Counted from the first letter of the stretch, positions 34,289-44,798 are shown. The stretch is DNA of 64,000 bases from Neoasaia chiangmaiensis (GCF_002005465.1 NZ_CP014691.1:1364001-1428000); one strand, 5' to 3'. Notes: a model not told the origin generated them from the sequence alone. Numbers and translations are program-made.

Positions 34289-36565
34289 TTACTTCGTCTG
34301 CGGTGTCGCCTGCATGACGAAATGCAATTCGCCACCCGCCAGAACATCCTTCTGTTGCAGGAAGAACCTCGGCAATGGATGACCGTTGAGCGTAACCGCA
34401 CCGACATAGGGATGCGCGTCATCCAGATTATCGGCGGTTATCGTGAACGCATGCCCGTTGCCGAGATGCACGACAGCCTTCGAAACGAAGGGACGCCCGA
34501 CGGCATATTCCCCGCTCGCCGGCGCCACGGGATAAAAACCAAGGGCCGTGAAAATATACCAGGCCGACATCTGACCGAGATCGTCATTTCCCGCCAGCCC
34601 ATCCGGCCGCAGGGCATATTGCGTCTGCATGATCTGCGTCAGCCGCTGCTGCGTCTTCCATGGCTGACCGGCATAGTCATACAGATAGACAACGTGATGA
34701 TCCGGCTCGTTGCCATGGGCATACCAACCGATCAGACCGCTGATGTCCTCGACATTCCTGAAGATCGCCGGATCGACCCTGGCATCGAAAAGCGCGTCGA
34801 TCTTCGCGGTGAACTTCTCCCGACCGCCCATGGCCGTAATCAGGCCGGGAACATCCTGCGGCACATACCATGAATATTGCCAGGCATTGCCTTCCGTATA
34901 ATCGCTGCCATAGGCCGCCGCGGCGGGATTGAACGGTGTGTGAAACTGGCCGTCCGTGGTGCGCGCCCGCATGAAACCGGTTTTCGAATCCCAGACATGG
35001 CGCCAGTTACGGGAGCGCCGCTCGAATTCATCGGCGATGGCCGTCTTGCCCATCGCGCGCGCCATCCGGGCCAGCGCCCAGTCGTCATAGGCGTATTCCA
35101 GCGTTTTCGAAGCCCCTTCCGCCTCCTTGTCGATCGGCACGTAACCGATCTTCATGTAATCGGCCAGATCGCCATAGGGACCGTAGGTCGCGCTGCGCAC
35201 CATCGCCTTCAGCGCGGCATCGGCATCGAAGCCACGCACGCCCGCGAGATAGGCATCCGCGATAATCGGCACGGCGTGATAACCGATCATGCACCACGTC
35301 TCGAGCCCCTGATACGCCCATACGGGCAGCAGGCCGAACGGGCTGTCCTGCGCCGAGACCACCAGAGACCGCACGAATTGCGCACTGAGATCGGGACGCA
35401 GGATCGCCAGCAGGGGCTGCTGCGCGCGATAGACATCCCATGTCGACCATGTCGAATAGAAATCGAAGCCGTTCGCCTTGTGAACCTCGTAATCGGGGCC
35501 ACGATAGTCGCCACTGGCATCCGTACTCAGCGTCGGCGCCAGCATGACATGGTACAGTGCCGTGTAGAACTGCGTGCGCTGGTCGGGTGTTCCCTGAACA
35601 TCGATGACGGAAAGCGCATGCTCCCACGCCGCCTGCGCTTGCGCATGTCGCGCATCGAAATCCCACCCCGCGCCCTCGCGCGTCAGGTTGTCGATCGCAT
35701 TCGCCTCGCTCACCGGGGAAATCGCCGTCTTGACCAGAAGCGGCGCTTTCAAGGCACCGAAATCGAACACCGCTTCGAGCGCACGACCGTTCTGCGCATC
35801 GTGATCGACAGGCTGATAGCCCGGTCCCTTGAAGCCCCTGTAAGGAACGTTCGTCTCCCGATTATACAGCGTGCGCGCCGTCATCGGCTGCGAGAAGCGC
35901 ATGGCGAAACACAACACGCGCCCCGGCGCCCATCCCCGGGTCATGCGACAGCCGGACACCGTCCCGTCCGCGCCGACATGCAGCCGCGCCCAACTGACCT
36001 TGCCGGGATAATCGTAGATGCTCGGCCGCAGATCGAGCAGCACATGCGCCGGCTTTCCCTGCGGAAAGACATAACGATGCCACCCCACGCGCTTTCCAGC
36101 CGTCAGTTCCGCCCGGACACCATAATCGTCGAGCGTCACCGCATAATAGCCGGGCTTCTCCACTTCGGTCGCATGCCGGAAACGCGAACGATAACCACTG
36201 CCCGGCACAGCGGCGTCGCCCGGCTCCAGCCGCACGTCGCCCGCGATCGGCATCACCAGCACGTCACCCAGGTCGGAATGGCCGGCGCCGGTGAAGTGGG
36301 TGTGCGAAAATCCCATGATGGTGGGGTCGCCATACTGATAGCCGGCAGCCCAGGCATACGAATGTCTGAAATCCGTCATCGCCGTATCGGGTGAGAGTTG
36401 CACCATGCCGAATGGCACACTCGCGCCCGGATAGGTGTGGCCCGCCCCGCCGGTGCCGATCCGCGGATCGACGGCACCGATCGCGCGCTCATCCGCTTGC
36501 GCCGACCCCCCTGAAAGAACCGTCGAACCTGCAAGGATAAAGGCACACAGCGCGTAATATCTCAT
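34289..36565 (-). CDS. secreted GH92 alpha-mannosidase
   Basis: A 758-residue calcium-dependent exo-alpha-mannosidase of family GH92. The signal peptide ends near SGGSAQA. The N-terminal sandwich begins VDPRIGTGGAGHTYPGAS and has GFSHTHFTGAGHSDLGD. The catalytic barrel has GNEPDHHVVYLYDYAGQPW and NDDLGQMSAWYIFTALGFYPV, the family's end motif with acidic residues. GH92 enzymes trim alpha-1,2-, 1,3- or 1,4-linked mannose from glycans such as yeast mannoprotein. The start at 36565 is chosen from the signal peptide. It follows the other GH92 gene by 44 bp on the same strand. Confidence 0.95.
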   Translation of the reverse strand: MRYYALCAFILAGSTVLSGGSAQADERAIGAVDPRIGTGGAGHTYPGASVPFGMVQLSPDTAMTDFRHSYAWAAGYQYGDPTIMGFSHTHFTGAGHSDLGDVLVMPIAGDVRLEPGDAAVPGSGYRSRFRHATEVEKPGYYAVTLDDYGVRAELTAGKRVGWHRYVFPQGKPAHVLLDLRPSIYDYPGKVSWARLHVGADGTVSGCRMTRGWAPGRVLCFAMRFSQPMTARTLYNRETNVPYRGFKGPGYQPVDHDAQNGRALEAVFDFGALKAPLLVKTAISPVSEANAIDNLTREGAGWDFDARHAQAQAAWEHALSVIDVQGTPDQRTQFYTALYHVMLAPTLSTDASGDYRGPDYEVHKANGFDFYSTWSTWDVYRAQQPLLAILRPDLSAQFVRSLVVSAQDSPFGLLPVWAYQGLETWCMIGYHAVPIIADAYLAGVRGFDADAALKAMVRSATYGPYGDLADYMKIGYVPIDKEAEGASKTLEYAYDDWALARMARAMGKTAIADEFERRSRNWRHVWDSKTGFMRARTTDGQFHTPFNPAAAAYGSDYTEGNAWQYSWYVPQDVPGLITAMGGREKFTAKIDALFDARVDPAIFRNVEDISGLIGWYAHGNEPDHHVVYLYDYAGQPWKTQQRLTQIMQTQYALRPDGLAGNDDLGQMSAWYIFTALGFYPVAPASGEYAVGRPFVSKAVVHLGNGHAFTITADNLDDAHPYVGAVTLNGHPLPRFFLQQKDVLAGGELHFVMQATPQTK

Positions 36566-36609
36566 ACGAAAGAACCCGGACTGAAAGAGAAATTCGACAC
36601 CGGACACCG

Positions 36610-39600
36610 TTACGGACGATGCCCGAGCCACTCGAATTCGCCGATCTCCACGGCACGGGGATCGCGCGGTGTCCAGCGGTAGAAGCGATGGAGGTGCTGC
36701 TCATGGAGCAGAAACGGGCGAAGCTGATGGTTCCACGTGAAACGTTGTCCCGCCCGACGATCGATGACCGTCCAGTGCACGCCATCATCCGAAGCAAGCA
36801 CATCCCATGCGGATGGCGCCCGCGACGGCGCATCGCTGGACGTCACGGTATAGGCCAGCACTGCCGACGGCGCCGGGAGCGTCAGGCCCAGGCCGCCCGG
36901 CGTCAATGTCGCTGCCGTCATCGAGTCATTGTCGAACGCCGTCGCCGGACCCTCGACATGCGCGCCCGCCATGTCCATGAGATCCCCCGCAGGATCGGGC
37001 CGCGCATTCCCGGCGGTAAGGGACGGCAGGGCCGCAGCCTCATCGGCACCCCATCGGGACGGGTGCGGCCCCATCACGAAATGCAGCTCTCCACCCCTGG
37101 CGATTTCGGCCTGCGAAAGCCACCAATGCGCGATGGGCCGACCATTGAGCGTTACCGACTGGATATAGCGGTTGTCGTCGCTCACGCCCGGCGCGCGTAT
37201 CGTCAGTATCCTGTCCCGGCCAACAGACAGACGCATCGTCTCGAAGCGCGGCGCGCCGATGGCGTAGGTCGGCGTCCCCATGCGCAGCGGATAAAAACCC
37301 GCCGCGCTGAAAATCCACCAGGCCGACATTTCGCCATTGTCCTCATCGCCCGGATAACCCTGGCCGATCGTCGAGCCACGATACAGGCGGTTCATGGCAT
37401 CGCGGATCTTGTCCTGCGTTTTCCACGGCTGACCGGCATCGTCATACATGTAGAGAATATGATGCGACGGCTGATTGCTATGGCTGTATTGCCCCATGCG
37501 AATATCGTGCATCTCGCGCATCTCGTGAATCACGCCGCCATAAGCCCCGACATGATAGTCACCCGGTGTCGTGAAATACGCATCCAGCTTGCGGGCCAGC
37601 CCATCGCGCCCGCCATAGAGGTTGGCAAGCCCCCTGCCGTCCTGCACGGGGTCGAAGGCCATCGTCCAGGCATTCGTTTCGGTATAGTCACCACCCCAGG
37701 CGAGCGGATCGAACAGGCCCTTCGCCACACGCCACGAACCGTCCGGCCTGCGACCGACGAAAAAGCCGACATCCCGGTCGAAGAGATGAACATAGTCCAG
37801 CGCCCGATTGCGCAGATACCAGGCTTCGGCCAGAAAATTCGTGCGCGCCGCGGAACCGGAAGGGGCGTTCGCCGCGAGATCGGCCGCCATTTCTCCCAGC
37901 GCGAAATCGTTCAGCGTCGCGGCATTGGACCAGGAAAGCGCCTCGTCCGTATCGGTATCCGTGAAACCGCGATAGGCGGAGCGGGCCAGCCCCTTGCGCC
38001 CGACGCCCGGATCGTCCGGCACGACCGTCGCGTCCTTCAGTGCCGCCCGATAAAAATCGGAAACGTCGAAATTCCGCACGCCCTTGCGCCAGGCATCCGC
38101 GAAGGCGACATCGGCGCTCGTGCCGGTCATCAGGTCCGCATAGCCGGGCGACGACCAGCGGGCGATCCAGCCCCCTTCCCGATATTGCTGCACGAACCCG
38201 TCGATCAGCGATCCGGCCTCATCCGGCGTCAGCAGCGCATAGGCCGGCCATGCCGCACGATATGTGTCCCAGAACCCGTTATTGACGTAGAGCGCCCCCG
38301 GTTCGATCCGTGCGCCGGTATGCGTTTCGCCATCCGGACCGACATGCGGCACGAACGGACTGGCATGCACCAGACGTGGCGCTTCAGGCGTACCGACATT
38401 TTCATGCGCCGCATTGGGATAGAGATAAAGACGATAAAGATTGCCATAGAGCGTGCGTTGCTCGTCGGCCCCGGCACCTGGAATCGAAACGCGCGACAAA
38501 CGCGCGTTCCACGCATCCCTGGCGGCATTCGCAACGGCCTCGAAGGTCGCGTGGGGCGGCACTTCCATTTCGAGATTGCGCCGGGCCTGATCGAGGCTGA
38601 TGAGCGATGTCGCAATCCGAACCTCGACTGGCCTGCCACCGCGCGTATCGAAAGACGCCCAGGCCTGCACGTCGTCACGCTTCTGGCCGGTCAGACGTCC
38701 TTGCGCCCTGGCGGGCCGGTCGAACACCAGATGGATGAACATCCGCGTCGCACCGGTTGAAAGACCGCTTGCGACATCCGTATATCCGTCCGCGCCTTGC
38801 CCATCCGGTGCGATGACGAAATGGCCGTGGTCATTGATATTATCGAAGGCCAGTTGACCCTCGTCGCCCGGATAACGGAAGCGCATGATCGCGGCATGGT
38901 CGGTCGGCGCGATTTCCGCCGTGATCCCGTTTTTCAGCGACACGGCATAACGATAGGGACGTGCCGTTTCGTGCTCGTGATCGAAAGCCGCCGCCCGTGC
39001 GGTCCGATCCGCCGAAGGCGGCGGGCCGCCCGGGACCGGCATGATCTGGAATGTCTGGCGATCCCCCATCCACGGGCTCGGTTCGTGGCTCAGCGAAAGC
39101 GCCTCAAGGCGCGGCAGGTTATCCGGGCCGTTGCGCTCCTGATACTGGTAAAGCCAGTTGGAATCGCCGCGCGTGACCGGTGTCCAGAAATTGAAGCCAT
39201 GCGGCACCGCGACGGCCGGAAAATTATTGCCCCGCGAATACCGGCCATTGGCGTTCGTTCCCCGCCGCGTGTCGACCCGGTCGACCGGCGTTCGGGACAC
39301 GCCGTCATCGTCGTTTCCAAGGGCGATATCATCGAGATAGAAATGATACGCCCCCGTTCCGGGTGCGCCCGAATGAACCTCGATGGCGGCAATCGTCCTG
39401 CCTGCCGCTACGGCGCCCAGCGGCACATCGACACGATTCCACTGGTTGGGATAGAGCGCACGTCCATGGCCCTGCCCGTCCGCCGTCAGCGACGCACCGG
39501 AGAGGTCGCGCGCGCCAAGGGCGGAGGCCCGGGTGCCGTCGGAAAAGACGACATCGAGCGCAGTGAACGTCGCCGGATCGGTCAGGGAACGCGGATCGGC

Positions 39601-39933
39601 GACCGGAAAGACCATGTAACTGAAAACACTGCCGGCCTGGACCGTAACGTTTCGCCCGTCCATTGGTCGCGCAATAACGGCCGAGATGGCTTTACCCGCC
39701 ACATCGAACCGAAGAACGCCTGGACTGGTGAAGCCGCTATCCGGCCGCGCCGTCAGCACCTCGTCTTTCTGCGGACCGGCCACGACCGATGCGTGCCAGC
39801 CGACGCCTGACAACGCGCGGAATACATTGAAAGACACGACAGGTGCCGGATTTGCCAGTGCTTGCCGGCATTGCCCTTCCACACTCGCAAGCAGGAAAGG
39901 CAACATGACGATCCGGGAAAGGCCGCGTCTCAT
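36610..39933 (-). CDS. secreted multidomain GH92 alpha-mannosidase with F5/8C-like domain
   Basis: A 1107-residue exported enzyme. Residues about 30-215 form a beta-sandwich resembling a galactose-binding-like module (SFNVFRALSGVGWHAS ... TGAYHFYLDDIALG). Then the GH92 catalytic unit starts VDRVDTRRGTNANGRYSRGNNFPAVAVPHGFNFWTP (split here) and includes SHNQPSHHILYMYDDAG-like SNQPSHHILYMYDDAGQ and NGEMSAWWIFSAAGFYPL. The last 110 residues (GPATAFDNDSMTAATL ... FYRWTPRDPRAVEIGEFE) look like an F5/8 type C carbohydrate-binding domain. The start at 39933 has AAGGA at good spacing; an ATG 6 bp earlier is possible. It leads the GH92 pair, so both probably share one transcript. Confidence 0.94.
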   Translation of the reverse strand: MRRGLSRIVMLPFLLASVEGQCRQALANPAPVVSFNVFRALSGVGWHASVVAGPQKDEVLTARPDSGFTSPGVLRFDVAGKAISAVIARPMDGRNVTVQAGSVFSYMVFPVADPRSLTDPATFTALDVVFSDGTRASALGARDLSGASLTADGQGHGRALYPNQWNRVDVPLGAVAAGRTIAAIEVHSGAPGTGAYHFYLDDIALGNDDDGVSRTPVDRVDTRRGTNANGRYSRGNNFPAVAVPHGFNFWTPVTRGDSNWLYQYQERNGPDNLPRLEALSLSHEPSPWMGDRQTFQIMPVPGGPPPSADRTARAAAFDHEHETARPYRYAVSLKNGITAEIAPTDHAAIMRFRYPGDEGQLAFDNINDHGHFVIAPDGQGADGYTDVASGLSTGATRMFIHLVFDRPARAQGRLTGQKRDDVQAWASFDTRGGRPVEVRIATSLISLDQARRNLEMEVPPHATFEAVANAARDAWNARLSRVSIPGAGADEQRTLYGNLYRLYLYPNAAHENVGTPEAPRLVHASPFVPHVGPDGETHTGARIEPGALYVNNGFWDTYRAAWPAYALLTPDEAGSLIDGFVQQYREGGWIARWSSPGYADLMTGTSADVAFADAWRKGVRNFDVSDFYRAALKDATVVPDDPGVGRKGLARSAYRGFTDTDTDEALSWSNAATLNDFALGEMAADLAANAPSGSAARTNFLAEAWYLRNRALDYVHLFDRDVGFFVGRRPDGSWRVAKGLFDPLAWGGDYTETNAWTMAFDPVQDGRGLANLYGGRDGLARKLDAYFTTPGDYHVGAYGGVIHEMREMHDIRMGQYSHSNQPSHHILYMYDDAGQPWKTQDKIRDAMNRLYRGSTIGQGYPGDEDNGEMSAWWIFSAAGFYPLRMGTPTYAIGAPRFETMRLSVGRDRILTIRAPGVSDDNRYIQSVTLNGRPIAHWWLSQAEIARGGELHFVMGPHPSRWGADEAAALPSLTAGNARPDPAGDLMDMAGAHVEGPATAFDNDSMTAATLTPGGLGLTLPAPSAVLAYTVTSSDAPSRAPSAWDVLASDDGVHWTVIDRRAGQRFTWNHQLRPFLLHEQHLHRFYRWTPRDPRAVEIGEFEWLGHRP

Positions 39934-40115
39934 GGACATCCTTGTTTCACAATCAAACCGGGCACCTCGTCACGCCATAAACAGGCCCTCCAAAAACCAA
40001 GCACCGCCCCACAATCCTTGCAACGTCCTTTTTTCCAAAAGGCACGGTCGGGTTCGCTGATATTCCTCCATGAATCCCGTTTTCATCATCTCGCGAAACT
40101 GATTACAGTGCCGAT

Positions 40116-41789
40116 ATGACATCCAGAACCGCAGCCCTCGCCGCTTTCACCACAGCCCTGACATTCCTCTCGCCCGTAGCGCATGCCGCAACCGGCGATT
40201 CAGGCCCCATCGATCCACACCGAATGTCCACCATCATGGAAACCCTCGCCTCGGACGGCTTTCATGGCCGTGCACCGGGCACGATCGGCGAAACCGTGAC
40301 CGTCCCGTGGCTCATCGAACAATTCAAGGCACTGGGTCTGGAACCGGGTGGCGAAAACGGCGGCTGGACGCAGACCGTCCCCATGCTGCGCACCCAGCCA
40401 CTGGAACCCGCACGCATCATCGCCACAACCGGCAAACAGACACTCCCCTTCACCTTGCAGAAGGATATTTCGCTCTCGACACGCCTGCCGCAGGCGCGCA
40501 TCCGCATCGATCACGCGCCCATGGTCTTTGTCGGCTATGGCGTTCACGCGCCGGAACGCCAATGGGACGATTTCAAAGGCGTGGACCTGCACGGGAAGGT
40601 CGCGATCTTCCTCGTCAACGATCCGGATTTCGATGCGAAACCGGACGAGCCCGTCGCCGGACGTTTCAAGGGTCGCGCGATGACCTATTACGGCCGATGG
40701 ACCTATAAATACGAGGAGGCCGCCCGGCAGGGCGCCATCGCCGCGCTGATCGTCCACGATACGCCCAGTGCGTCCTACCCCTGGAGCACGGTCGTCGCCC
40801 CCGGGGGTCAGGTCTATGACGTGGAAGGCCATGGCGGCGAAACACCCGTGCCATTGCAGGGCTGGATCGAAGGCAACGCCGCCGCCAGACTCTTCGCACA
40901 GGCCGGGCTCGACCTTGCCGCATTGCGCACGCAGGCGCGCTCACCGGATTTCCGTCCCGTCGCGCTGGCGCACACACAGTTCTCGGTCGATCTGCCCTTC
41001 AAGGTCGATCATCTGAAAAGCCAGAATGTGCTCGCAAAAATCACCGGCGCCGCTTACCCCGATGAAACTGTCATGTTCGGCGCACATTGGGACGCTTTTG
41101 GCGAGAGCCGGAACGCGCAGGGCCAGACTGTCATCCGCCGGGGCGCGATCGACGACGGCTCCGGCATCGCCGGTGTTCTGGAAATCGCGCGAGCCTTCAA
41201 GAACGGACCCAGGCCGCAACGCACCGTACGCTTCGCCGCCTGGACAGGGGAGGAGCGCGGCCTCCTCGGCTCAGCGTGGTACGTGACGCATCCGCTGGCA
41301 CCGCTGGAGAAAACCGCCGCCAATCTGACGATGGACGTGCTGCAAATGGCTGGCCCTGCCCGCAACGCCTTCGTCATCGGCGCCGGACAGGACAGCCTGC
41401 AGGACGATTTCGCCGCAGCCGCGCGGACGCAGGGCCGCACGACCCAGCCGGAAGCCATGCCCGAACGCGGCGCGTTCTATCGGGCCGACCACCTGCCCTT
41501 CGCGCGTGCGGGTGTGCCCGTGCTGGCCGTCATGGACATGGCCGGCAAGTTCGACCTGCTGAACGGCGGCACCGAAGCGGGCGGCCAGTGGCTCACCGCC
41601 TACATGGCCTGCTATCACCAGCCCTGCGATGCCTGGCACGCGGACTGGGACGTGCGTGGCGCGGCACAGGACGTGGAAGCCGTGCGACTGGTCGGCCACA
41701 AGGCGGCGTTCTCGCGCGACTGGCCAAGCTGGAAGGCGGGCTCGGAATTCGCCGCCATCCGCGCGAAAAGCAACGCGGCGCGCCAATAA
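40116..41789 (+). CDS. secreted M28-family metallopeptidase
   Basis: A 557-residue zinc aminopeptidase-type exopeptidase. The signal peptide ends near PVAHA. A PA-type insert lies between residues about 130 and 270. Zinc-site blocks follow in order: VMFGAHWDAFGES (His, then Asp of the active site), RRGAIDDGSGIAGVLEIAR (bridging Asp), AAWTGEERGLLGSAWY (Glu-Glu, general base and ligand), TMDVLQMAG (Asp) and MACYHQPCDAW (last His). It removes N-terminal residues from peptides outside the cytoplasm. It diverges from the GH92 pair across 182 bp, so deglycosylation and proteolysis of glycoproteins could be co-regulated. No Shine-Dalgarno is obvious. Confidence 0.93.
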   Translation: MTSRTAALAAFTTALTFLSPVAHAATGDSGPIDPHRMSTIMETLASDGFHGRAPGTIGETVTVPWLIEQFKALGLEPGGENGGWTQTVPMLRTQPLEPARIIATTGKQTLPFTLQKDISLSTRLPQARIRIDHAPMVFVGYGVHAPERQWDDFKGVDLHGKVAIFLVNDPDFDAKPDEPVAGRFKGRAMTYYGRWTYKYEEAARQGAIAALIVHDTPSASYPWSTVVAPGGQVYDVEGHGGETPVPLQGWIEGNAAARLFAQAGLDLAALRTQARSPDFRPVALAHTQFSVDLPFKVDHLKSQNVLAKITGAAYPDETVMFGAHWDAFGESRNAQGQTVIRRGAIDDGSGIAGVLEIARAFKNGPRPQRTVRFAAWTGEERGLLGSAWYVTHPLAPLEKTAANLTMDVLQMAGPARNAFVIGAGQDSLQDDFAAAARTQGRTTQPEAMPERGAFYRADHLPFARAGVPVLAVMDMAGKFDLLNGGTEAGGQWLTAYMACYHQPCDAWHADWDVRGAAQDVEAVRLVGHKAAFSRDWPSWKAGSEFAAIRAKSNAARQ

Positions 41790-41812
41790 GGCACGCCGTC
41801 CGACCAGAGGAA

Positions 41813-42832
41813 TCAGGCCCTGGACGCGGCGTCGATCTCCAGCGCGCGCCGCGCCATCGTCACCGCGCCTTCCTTGCTGCCCGCGCCGCAGATGAAGCGT
41901 GCGGGATGCGCGAACACCGCATCCGCCACGCCGGACACCTTGGCCAAAGCCGTGGTCTCCAGCCCGCCCCAGGCCTCCGGCAGCGACACGCGCTGCCCGA
42001 AATCGCCACGGACCGGCGGCACCGCCTTCACGTTCCATTGCTTCGGCCCGGCGGGCGAGACGACATAGACCACCGGCAGGTCGCGCTCGAAGATCACCTT
42101 CTCCGTCGGCATGCCGGTATCCATGATGAGGATGCGCTTGTCCTCGGCCTGCTCATACGCCGCCACCACGCGATCCGCCGCCTTCAGGCTGGCGCGCACG
42201 CGATCGACCATATGCGTCAGATGCGCCGCCACGATACCGGCCGCATTGGCGAAACCCTGCGCTTCACGCCGTTTCGCCTCCTGCACCCCATAGACCTCGG
42301 CCGTATCCCAGGCCGGCCCACAGGCCGAGACGATATCCGCGAGCGACAGCTTGCCCATCTTCGCCACGCCGTTGTCGTCCTGATCGACCGGCACCACCAG
42401 CGAGCCGTCGATCGCACGCCAGATCGCCTCGGCCGTCGCGTCGTCCACAGGCGTCGCCACCAGATGGCGCACCGCCGCCAGACCGTAATCCTTCCAGAGC
42501 AGACCCGCCGCGCTATAGGGCATGCCGTCGTCGCGCAGCGGCTTGTTCTTCATGTGATGATCGTAGCGGCCACGCGCCGGTTCATTCACCGCGCCGACGT
42601 CGAAGACGATATCCGCCGCGCCGATCCGGTCCGGCGCGCGCGAACGCTCGAAACGGAGCCGATCGTCGGCGCTTTCTCCCAACACACGTCCTTTCAGGTC
42701 GCCGTGCGGGGCCAGGGCGTAATGAAGGATCACATAGCCCAGCGTCTCATCCGCATGGAAATTGCCCGAATGGGTCAGCGCCGTGATCGGGCGCGTGTCG
42801 TTCTCAAGCCCGACGGGCGTGTATTCTGCCAT
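41813..42832 (-). CDS. MYG1 (UPF0160) family protein
   Basis: A 339-residue protein of the MYG1 family, related to DHH phosphoesterases and reported in eukaryotes to be a 3'-5' RNA exonuclease. The metal-binding motifs are intact: THSGNFHADETLGYVIL (residues 20-36), VFDVGAVNEPARGRYDHHM with the DHH-like motif and VVPVDQDDNG. The C-terminal half ends with SLPEAWGGLETTALAKVSG and AVFAHPARFICGAGSKEGA, also conserved. Cytoplasmic; cellular role in bacteria unknown. It is upstream of the end of the peptide-transport operon but 80 bp away and probably separate. Confidence 0.92.
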   Translation of the reverse strand: MAEYTPVGLENDTRPITALTHSGNFHADETLGYVILHYALAPHGDLKGRVLGESADDRLRFERSRAPDRIGAADIVFDVGAVNEPARGRYDHHMKNKPLRDDGMPYSAAGLLWKDYGLAAVRHLVATPVDDATAEAIWRAIDGSLVVPVDQDDNGVAKMGKLSLADIVSACGPAWDTAEVYGVQEAKRREAQGFANAAGIVAAHLTHMVDRVRASLKAADRVVAAYEQAEDKRILIMDTGMPTEKVIFERDLPVVYVVSPAGPKQWNVKAVPPVRGDFGQRVSLPEAWGGLETTALAKVSGVADAVFAHPARFICGAGSKEGAVTMARRALEIDAASRA

Positions 42833-42912
42833 ATGAAACCTGCCGAAAGATCAGTGGATTGCCTTGATTGTGCCCCGTCATGCCGCAGGACATCCCGTCA
42901 GACAATCGTTTC

Positions 42913-43851
42913 TCACCCCTCATGCAGCGGAAAATGACATGCGACGGATCGCCGTACGCCGATCTCACGCAGCTTCGGCACCTCGGCACGACACCGCGCC
43001 TGCGCGATCGGGCAACGGGTATGAAAGCGGCAGCCGGGCGGCGGCGAGATCGGGCTGGGCACCTCCCCGGCCAGCGGTGGCGGCAGTGGCCGGTCCGGAC
43101 GCGGCACCGCCTCCAGCAGCGCGCGCGTATAGGGATGCGCCGGCGCGGCCATCACGGCCAGCCCCTCGCCTTCCTCCACGATCGTGCCGAGATACATGAC
43201 CGCAATCCGGTCCGCCATCTGCCGCACCACCGCCAGATCATGCGAAATGAAGACACAGGCCAACCCCAGCCGCGCCTGCAGATCACGAAACAGATTGATG
43301 ATCTGCGCCTGAACCGACACATCCAGCGCCGAGACCGGCTCGTCCGCCACAAGCAGCGACGGACCGAGCGCAATCGCCCGCGCGATGTTGAGGCGCTGGC
43401 GCTGCCCACCGGAGAATTCGTGCGGATAACGCGCCGCCGCCGTCTCCGGCAAACCGACCCAGTCGAGAAGCTCGCGCACCCGTGCCGCAATGTCGGGCCG
43501 CCTGTGAATCCGCAACGGCTCCGCGATGGCATCGCCCGCCATGCGGCGCGGATTGAGCGACGCATAGGAATCCTGGAACACCATCTGCATCCGTGCGCGC
43601 AAGGGCCGCATCCGCCGCTCCGATAGGGCGGTGATCTCCTGCCCCTCGAACCGGATCGAACCGGCGCTGACGCCGTTCAGCCCGACCAGCGCGCGGCCCA
43701 GCGTGGATTTGCCGCAGCCGGATTCCCCCACCAGCGCCAGCGCCTCACCCCGCGCGACGTGCAGGGAAACGCCCGCCACGGCCTGCAACACCCGACCGCC
43801 GCGCAGATGATAGCGCCGCTCCACGTCACGCGCTTCCAGCAGGATGCTCAT
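42913..43851 (-). CDS. Dpp/Opp-type peptide ABC transporter ATPase (DppF/OppF-like)
   Basis: A 312-residue ATPase subunit with Walker A GESGCGKST near residue 41, MVFQDSYASLNPR in the Q-loop region, signature SGGQRQRLNIARAI, Walker B LLVADEPVSALDVS and HDLAVV. The C-terminal oligo/dipeptide tail has the family Cys pattern CRFHTRCPIAQARC ... ACHFPL. It energises uptake through the permeases encoded upstream. The start overlaps the stop of the other ATPase by 4 bp. It is the last gene of the nine-gene operon. Confidence 0.95.
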   Translation of the reverse strand: MSILLEARDVERRYHLRGGRVLQAVAGVSLHVARGEALALVGESGCGKSTLGRALVGLNGVSAGSIRFEGQEITALSERRMRPLRARMQMVFQDSYASLNPRRMAGDAIAEPLRIHRRPDIAARVRELLDWVGLPETAAARYPHEFSGGQRQRLNIARAIALGPSLLVADEPVSALDVSVQAQIINLFRDLQARLGLACVFISHDLAVVRQMADRIAVMYLGTIVEEGEGLAVMAAPAHPYTRALLEAVPRPDRPLPPPLAGEVPSPISPPPGCRFHTRCPIAQARCRAEVPKLREIGVRRSVACHFPLHEG

Positions 43852-44798
43852 GCCGCATACAGCACGCAGGCTACCTCCCGTTCGTCATGTTCGCGCATCG
43901 CGGGTCGTATGGCGCATTCCGCACGGACATACGCGCAACGCGGCGCGAACACGCAGCCCGATGGCCGGTCCTGCGGCGCGGGCGGCTGCCCGGCAATCGT
44001 CGGCAATTCGGCCGGCCTTGGACCGTCGAGCGGCGGAATGGCGGCGAGCAGCGCCTGCGTGTAGGGATGCAGCGGCCGTTGCAGCACCGCCTGCACCGGC
44101 CCGCGCTCCAGCACGACGCCGGCATAAAGCACCGCCACGTGCGTGCAGGCCTGCGCCACGACACCCATGTCATGCGTAATCAGCATGACGCCCGCGCCAC
44201 GCTCGCGCAGCTTGCGCAGAAGCATCAGGATCTGCGCCTGCACCGTGACATCCAGCGCTGTGGTCGGCTCATCCGCGATCAGCAGCGCGGGCGAGCAGGA
44301 CAGGGCCATGGCGATCATCGCACGCTGGCGCAAACCGCCCGAAAGCTGATGCGGAAAGCGCTCGGCCGCCGCCGCGGGGTCCGGCACCCCCATATCGCCC
44401 AGCAGCTGCACCGTGCGGGCCCGCGCAGCCCGACGCGACAGCTTTTCATGCAGCCGTATCTGCTCGTCGATCTGCGCGCCGATGCGTCGAACCGGCAGGA
44501 AGGCGGTCATCGGGTCCTGAAAGATCATGGCCACCTCGCGGCCACGCAATGCCCGCCAGTCGCGCTCCTTCTGACCCAGCAGCGACCGTCCGTCCAGCCG
44601 GATCGCACCCTGCGTCTGCATGCCCTGCAACAGGCCCATCACGCTCATCGCCGTCAGGCTCTTGCCGGAACCGGACTCGCCCACCACGCCCAGCGCTTCC
44701 CCACGCGTCAGGCCCAGTGAAACGCCATCCAGCAGCCGGCGCCCATCGGGGAGCGCCACATGCAGATCCTCGATCGCCAGCAACGGTTCAGCGCCCAT
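43848..44798 (-). CDS. Dpp/Opp-type peptide ABC transporter ATPase (DppD/OppD-like)
   Basis: A 316-residue ATPase subunit: Walker [27 protein letters not shown], signature [14 protein letters not shown], Walker [15 protein letters not shown], and the C-terminal Cys motif [14 protein letters not shown]. Together with the next ATPase it forms the heterodimer typical of peptide importers. The ATG at 44798 has GGGAGGGG just upstream and overlaps the permease stop by 11 bp. Confidence 0.95.
   Translation of the reverse strand: MGAEPLLAIEDLHVALPDGRRLLDGVSLGLTRGEALGVVGESGSGKSLTAMSVMGLLQGMQTQGAIRLDGRSLLGQKERDWRALRGREVAMIFQDPMTAFLPVRRIGAQIDEQIRLHEKLSRRAARARTVQLLGDMGVPDPAAAAERFPHQLSGGLRQRAMIAMALSCSPALLIADEPTTALDVTVQAQILMLLRKLRERGAGVMLITHDMGVVAQACTHVAVLYAGVVLERGPVQAVLQRPLHPYTQALLAAIPPLDGPRPAELPTIAGQPPAPQDRPSGCVFAPRCAYVRAECAIRPAMREHDEREVACVLYAA

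Noticed and set aside
36619-38760. Plus-strand frame of about 713 codons opposite a GH92 gene
   Set aside because: Arg/Ile/Pro-rich without motifs; antisense shadow in GC-rich DNA.
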